DNA of 64,000 nt from contig NZ_JAAGNZ010000002.1 of assembly GCF_010747415.1 (NCBI RefSeq), positions 186,001 through 250,000 on the forward strand, in the 5' to 3' direction. The number at the start of each line of letters is the position of its first letter. The stretch's first letter is position 1. Shown here piece after piece: positions 62,642 to 64,000 of the stretch. Below the pieces are notes generated by a model. That model was not told the DNA's origin. It worked only from the letters and a program-made list of their open reading frames with translations, and ran no database searches. The translations under genes were made by a program, and so were the position numbers. Origin of the DNA: Spirosoma agri. GTDB taxonomy: Bacteria > Bacteroidota > Bacteroidia > Cytophagales > Spirosomataceae.

Positions 62642-64000
62642 GTGACCTACCCTGAATTTGAAGCCCGTTGGAAACCGGCCGGTGGTGCCGAACGCGCTAA
62701 TTATAGCCTTTTTCTACAGGACCTTTGCGACCTCATCGGCGTTGCCCGCCCTGATCCCACTACCGACAGCCCTATTCAAGATGCCTACGTACTCGAACGG
62801 GCCGTTGAGTTTAACGACCACGGCAAACGTACTATTGGCCGAATCGACCTCTACAAACGCGGCTGTTTTGTATTGGAAACTAAACAGGGAACCGAAACAC
62901 CCGATCAACTAAAGACCGCAGAACGAGCTGAATTAGGACTACCGCCCGAAAAACGCCGGAAAGGTCATGCCATACGGGGAACGACTAAATGGGTACAAAT
63001 GATGCAGACCGCCCGCCAACAGGCGTTAGGCTATGTACGGGCGTTACCGGCTGACGAACCTCGGCCCCTGTTTGTGCTGGTAGCCGACGTTGGTTATTGT
63101 ATTGACCTCTACAGCAACTTTGCGGGGGTAGGTGATCAGTTCGTACCTTTTCCTGATCAAACGCGTTATCGGCTCCCATTGTCAAAACTGGCTGAGGAAG
63201 AAACGCGGGACTTGTTACGGCTCATCTTTACTAACCCTAAAGAACTTGACCCTAGCCGACGTGCGGCCCGCGTTACGCGTGAACTGGCTGAATATCTAGC
63301 AAAACTATCCACACAATTAGAGCGGGCGGGACATTCACCCGATTTAGTGGCACAGTTCCTTATGCGTTGTCTGTTTACCATGTTTTCGGAGGACGTGGGC
63401 CTGATACCCAAAGAATCGTTTACCGGAATGTTGCGGCAATATGCCCAACCCAACCTACGCGAATTTTTGCCAGATGCCTTACAAACCCTTTGGCGTACGA
63501 TGGACACGGGCGGTTTTTCGCCCGATCTAAAGGCACGTTTACGCAAATTTAATGGTAAGCTGTTTCACGATGCTAGGGCGTTCACGTTAACGGCCGATCA
63601 AATAGCCTTACTACTAAAGGCGGCTGAAGCAGACTGGACGGCCGTAGAACCCGCTATTTTCGGGACGCTGTTAGAACGGGCGTTAGACCCCCGCGAACGG
63701 CACAGTTTAGGTGCTCACTACACCCCACGCCGGTATGTTGAGCGGTTGGTACTGCCTACGGTGCTGGAACCCTTGCGCCGGGAGTGGGCTGCTGCTCAAG
63801 CTGCCGCCGCACAAATATTAAACGAGGGCAAAGACAAAAACGCCCGTGCCGAACTGGAACGATTTTTACGTCGACTGACTACAATTAAAATTCTCGACCC
63901 GGCATGTGGTTCAGGGAATTTCCTCTATGTGACTTTAGAACACTTAAAACGGTTAGAGGGTGAAGTATTAGCGGCTATTAACTCATATGGACAAACCGCC
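62642..64000 (+). CDS. MmeI-like (type IIL) restriction-modification enzyme, 3' partial
   Basis: The frame is open for 453 codons and runs off the window. It matches the class of single-chain enzymes with endonuclease, spacer, N6-adenine methyltransferase and target-recognition domains (MmeI, YeeA). The N-terminal nuclease motif is D69-x9-E79-T-K81 (IDLYKRGCFVLETKQG), the spacing known for MmeI. The helical spacer has RCLFTMFSEDVGLIPKESF. LERALDPRERHSLGAHYTPR leads into the methylase, with SAM motif ILDPACGSGNFLY near residue 418. The catalytic NPPY lies beyond the edge. Start taken at GTG 62642; TTG 62600 is an alternative. It is a probable phage-defence gene. Confidence 0.87.
   Translation, partial: MTYPEFEARWKPAGGAERANYSLFLQDLCDLIGVARPDPTTDSPIQDAYVLERAVEFNDHGKRTIGRIDLYKRGCFVLETKQGTETPDQLKTAERAELGLPPEKRRKGHAIRGTTKWVQMMQTARQQALGYVRALPADEPRPLFVLVADVGYCIDLYSNFAGVGDQFVPFPDQTRYRLPLSKLAEEETRDLLRLIFTNPKELDPSRRAARVTRELAEYLAKLSTQLERAGHSPDLVAQFLMRCLFTMFSEDVGLIPKESFTGMLRQYAQPNLREFLPDALQTLWRTMDTGGFSPDLKARLRKFNGKLFHDARAFTLTADQIALLLKAAEADWTAVEPAIFGTLLERALDPRERHSLGAHYTPRRYVERLVLPTVLEPLRREWAAAQAAAAQILNEGKDKNARAELERFLRRLTTIKILDPACGSGNFLYVTLEHLKRLEGEVLAAINSYGQTA

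Noticed and set aside
62658..62912. 84-codon plus-strand frame inside the MmeI-like gene
   Set aside because: It is out of phase with the 453-codon frame that carries the nuclease and methylase motifs.

Overview
The window looks like chromosomal DNA from a Bacteroidota species, most likely a Spirosoma-like member of the Cytophagales. Support comes from family and context, not from a database search. There is a type IX secretion (T9SS) sorting domain and a PD40/OmpA fusion. There is a DUF1080 protein. The gene order DUF177-rpmF-plsX-fabH-efp-accB-accC is typical of the phylum. The rpsL promoter is a textbook Bacteroidota TTTG/TAnnTTTG promoter, and few genes have strong Shine-Dalgarno sites. 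Base composition is moderate, close to half G+C in genes and much lower in the larger gaps.

Left part (1-17,100): a truncated CPBP membrane protease, a GMC oxidoreductase and a very large SWIM/SNF2 helicase. Then come a TrpD-like phosphoribosyltransferase, L-2-hydroxyglutarate oxidase, Dps, a NUDIX hydrolase and a DinB-like protein. A minus-strand set follows with a metallophosphoesterase, two Na+/solute symporters, a coiled-coil protein, myo-inositol oxygenase and a serine hydrolase. Myo-inositol oxygenase next to a sugar-type symporter suggests uptake and oxidation of inositol.

Central part (17,100-32,300): the fatty-acid and translation cluster accC, accB, efp, fabH, plsX, rpmF, DUF177. 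After it come a DMT transporter, a nicotinamidase-like hydrolase, a LON-substrate-domain protein, a NUDIX hydrolase, a secreted phosphodiester glycosidase, an S9 peptidase, a DinB protein and a T9SS-exported repeat protein.

Right-central part (32,300-60,900): a UvrD-type helicase, OmpA proteins and rpsL-rpsG without a following fusA. Sugar-related enzymes follow (aldose epimerase, aldo/keto reductase, secreted lactonase, DUF1080 protein), with several small unknowns. Then come gmhA, a Wzi/RemB-like outer-membrane protein, upp, lolA, ftsK, pyrD, cysM, a stand-alone LytTR regulator, fadD and an acyltransferase-3 protein.

Right end (60,900-64,000): the content changes. A fragment resembling the 3' end of a tRNA, short direct repeats and two tandem hairpins with identical loop sequences come first. 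An orphan membrane protein follows, then the first 453 codons of an MmeI-like restriction-modification enzyme that runs off the window. I read this as the left edge of a genomic island carrying a defence gene.

Across the window, many intergenic spaces hold long inverted repeats. Several are built from short repeated words; the longest has a perfect 37-bp stem between the LytTR and fadD genes.
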